Source: Candidatus Aenigmatarchaeota archaeon (GTDB lineage Archaea > Aenigmatarchaeota > Aenigmatarchaeia > QMZP01). From it: DNA of 6,403 bases. Made by a program: the position numbers and the translations under genes. Within the stretch, counting starts at the first letter, position 1. Every line of letters starts with the position of its first letter. The stretch covers positions 1-6,403 of the forward strand of contig JAFCEK010000049.1 of NCBI GenBank assembly GCA_017609225.1, in the 5' to 3' direction. The notes beneath the pieces were generated by a model, which had not been told where the DNA came from, ran no database searches, and saw only the letters and a program-made list of their open reading frames with translations. Positions 5,090 through 6,403 of this stretch are shown in pieces.

Positions 5090-5291
5090 ATAAAATACGC
5101 TACTAGTCGTATTATTGCGATTATTGCCGTTTTGCGGCATTAGCGTTACCTAAATAAGTGGAGGTGTGAAAGGCTTTCTCCACTACAATGGCTATATGAT
5201 TGTATAGCTACTTTAGTGGAGTCTGACTTTCCGGCCCTCTCCACTTGCATAGCAATGTAAGTGGATGGCTAAATAAGTGGAGGTTTTATAT
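5090..5291 (+). promoter_or_regulatory. aEF1A 5' leader with alternating SD and anti-SD segments
   Basis: Seen directly: ACGCTA/TAGCGT (5097-5102/5141-5146) encloses TGCCG/CGGCA (5125-5129/5135-5139). Then AGTGGAG (5157-5163), CTCCACT (5178-5184), AGTGGAG (5215-5221), CTCCACT (5239-5245), AGTGGA (5260-5265) and AAGTGGAGGT (5275-5284) alternate. Local hairpins include TGGCTATA/TATAGCTA (5189-5196/5203-5210) and an 11-bp stem 5240-5250/5255-5265 with a four-base loop. The last element is the aEF1A Shine-Dalgarno, GGAGGT, seven bases before the ATG; it is perfectly complementary (8 bp) to CTCCACTT at 5239-5246. When 5239-5246 pairs with 5259-5265 the SD is free; when it pairs with the SD, translation should be blocked. 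A 16-base stretch, CTAAATAAGTGGAGGT, occurs twice (5150-5165, 5269-5284). The pairing is seen; the switching is inferred. Confidence 0.65.
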
Positions 5292-6403
5292 ATGGCTGAA
5301 AAACCGCACATTAACATCATAACAGCAGGTCATGTAGACCACGGGAAGTCAACCTTAATCGGGAGACTACTGTACGATTCAGGTGCTTTGTCAGACCAGG
5401 AGCTCAGAAAGCTGAAAGATAAGGCAAAAGAGCTGAAGAAGGAAAGCTTTGAGTTTGCCTTTGTCATGGACCAGCTGAAAGAGGAAAGAGAAAGAGGCCT
5501 GACAATTGACCTGATGTACAAGCCCATTGTAACAGACAAGTTTTACTTTACAGTGATTGACTGTCCTGGCCACAGGGATTTCATCAAGAACATGATAACA
5601 GGAGCAAGCCAGGCAGATGCAGCAATCCTTGTTGTTTCTGCAAAAGACGGTCCTCAGGAGCAGACAAAAGAGCACATGTATCTGGCAAAGGTTCTTGGAA
5701 TCCAGCAGATAATAGTGGCAATAAACAAGATGGATGCAGTAAACTATGACGAAAAGAAGTTCAATGAAGTCAAGGAACAGGTCAGCAAGCTGCTCGAAAC
5801 CCTTGGATACAAGGTTGATGAGATACCTTTTGTCCCTGTGTCCGCATTTGTTGGGGACAATGTGGTAAAGAAATCAACAAACCTTGGCTGGTACAAGGGA
5901 CCAACGCTTACAGAGGCAATGGACAACAGCATAAAGGCAGTGGAAAAGCCTGTTGACAAGCCGCTCAGGCTGCCTGTCCAGGATGTTTACACCATTACCG
6001 GCGTGGGAACAGTCCCTGTCGGAAGGGTGGAAACAGGCGTTCTGAAGCCGAATGACAAGGTTGTTTTTTTGCCTTCAGGCGCAACAGGAGAGGTTAAGTC
6101 AATAGAGATGCATCACAAGCAGCTTGACAAGGCAGAGCCAGGAGACAATGTGGGATTCAATGTCAGGGGCGTTGACAAAACCCAGATAAAGAGAGGGGAT
6201 GTTGTTGGAACTCCGGACAGCCCACCAACAGTGGCAAAATCATTCACAGGACAGATAATCGTGCTGCAGCACCCAACTGTTATAACCAAGGGATACACAC
6301 CTGTATTCCATATAAACACTGCGCATGTTGCAGCCAAGATCACAGAGATTGTAAAGAAAATAGACCCAAAGACAGGATCAACCATTGAAGAGAACCCTGA
6401 TAT
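5292..6403 (+). CDS. tef1: Translation elongation factor 1-alpha (aEF1A), C-terminus cut by window edge
   Basis: GTPase that carries aminoacyl-tRNA to the ribosomal A site. The frame is open from ATG 5292 to the window end, giving 370 of the usual 425 or so residues; most of domain 3 is missing. Domain 1 carries G1 GHVDHGKS at 13-20, the archaeal/eukaryotic switch-I motif EERERGLTIDL at 64-74, G3 DCPGH at 90-94 followed by RDFIKNMITGASQADAA, G4 NKMD at 145-148 and G5 SAF at 184-186. Domain 2 begins near 217 (KPLRLPVQDVYTITGVGTVPVGRVETG). The EERERG motif and overall layout mark it as EF1A rather than bacterial EF-Tu, although DCPGH is the bacterial-style spelling where most archaea have DAPGH. 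The start is supported by GGAGGT seven bases upstream. The gene has its own strong promoter and a foldable leader, unlike the usual archaeal arrangement next to S10 or S7/EF2; any genes downstream are not visible. Confidence 0.97.
   Translation, partial: MAEKPHINIITAGHVDHGKSTLIGRLLYDSGALSDQELRKLKDKAKELKKESFEFAFVMDQLKEERERGLTIDLMYKPIVTDKFYFTVIDCPGHRDFIKNMITGASQADAAILVVSAKDGPQEQTKEHMYLAKVLGIQQIIVAINKMDAVNYDEKKFNEVKEQVSKLLETLGYKVDEIPFVPVSAFVGDNVVKKSTNLGWYKGPTLTEAMDNSIKAVEKPVDKPLRLPVQDVYTITGVGTVPVGRVETGVLKPNDKVVFLPSGATGEVKSIEMHHKQLDKAEPGDNVGFNVRGVDKTQIKRGDVVGTPDSPPTVAKSFTGQIIVLQHPTVITKGYTPVFHINTAHVAAKITEIVKKIDPKTGSTIEENPD

Noticed and set aside
5075..5143. 22-codon frame starting ATG 5075 in the aEF1A upstream region
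   Set aside because: It begins upstream of the predicted transcription start, has no SD, and overlaps the foldable leader element.
5166..5207. Leader mini-frame GTG...TAG after the first AAGTGGAGGT
   Set aside because: The GTG touches the SD-like sequence with no spacing, so efficient initiation is unlikely. It is kept only as part of the decoy-site finding.

Overview
The window looks archaeal. It encodes ribosomal protein S6e, an archaeal/eukaryotic-type elongation factor 1-alpha (aEF1A), a histone-fold-like protein and an interrupted tRNA without an encoded CCA end. It also shows BRE/TATA promoters, several of them about 25 bp from a start codon, as in leaderless genes. Short intergenic spaces and the mix of SD-led and leaderless genes suggest a small-genome lineage such as DPANN (Woese-/Pacearchaeota-like). 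That placement is inference, not proven by the sequence.

Layout. Minus strand 1-440: 5' part of S6e behind a hairpin-rich leader (441-648). Minus 705-1943: site-2-type intramembrane metalloprotease (M50). Plus 2129-2617: a 162-residue histone-fold-like protein with an acidic N-terminal tail and a helical C-terminal tail. Minus 2618-2863: an 81-residue orphan whose stop abuts the histone-like stop with no gap. Minus 2898-3130: a tRNA-Leu-like gene of 233 nt with apparent insertions in the D-loop and the variable arm. Minus 3180-4007: PHP-family phosphoesterase. Plus 4144-4854: cis-prenyltransferase (UppS/DHDDS family). The 437 bp between it and aEF1A hold two 68-nt direct repeats that can form hairpins, a strong BRE/TATA, and a roughly 200-nt leader in which AGTGGAG and CTCCACT alternate and can mask or free the aEF1A Shine-Dalgarno. 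Plus 5292-6403: aEF1A, cut by the window edge.

How the genes fit together. Most are single transcription units facing different ways, so this is a housekeeping neighbourhood rather than one operon. Translation genes (S6e, tRNA-Leu, aEF1A) dominate. The two translation protein genes have structured, SD-containing leaders, whereas the M50 and orphan genes look leaderless. The items most worth follow-up are the aEF1A leader (a candidate translational switch), the multiply interrupted tRNA with an apparent A34 anticodon, and the tailed histone-like protein.
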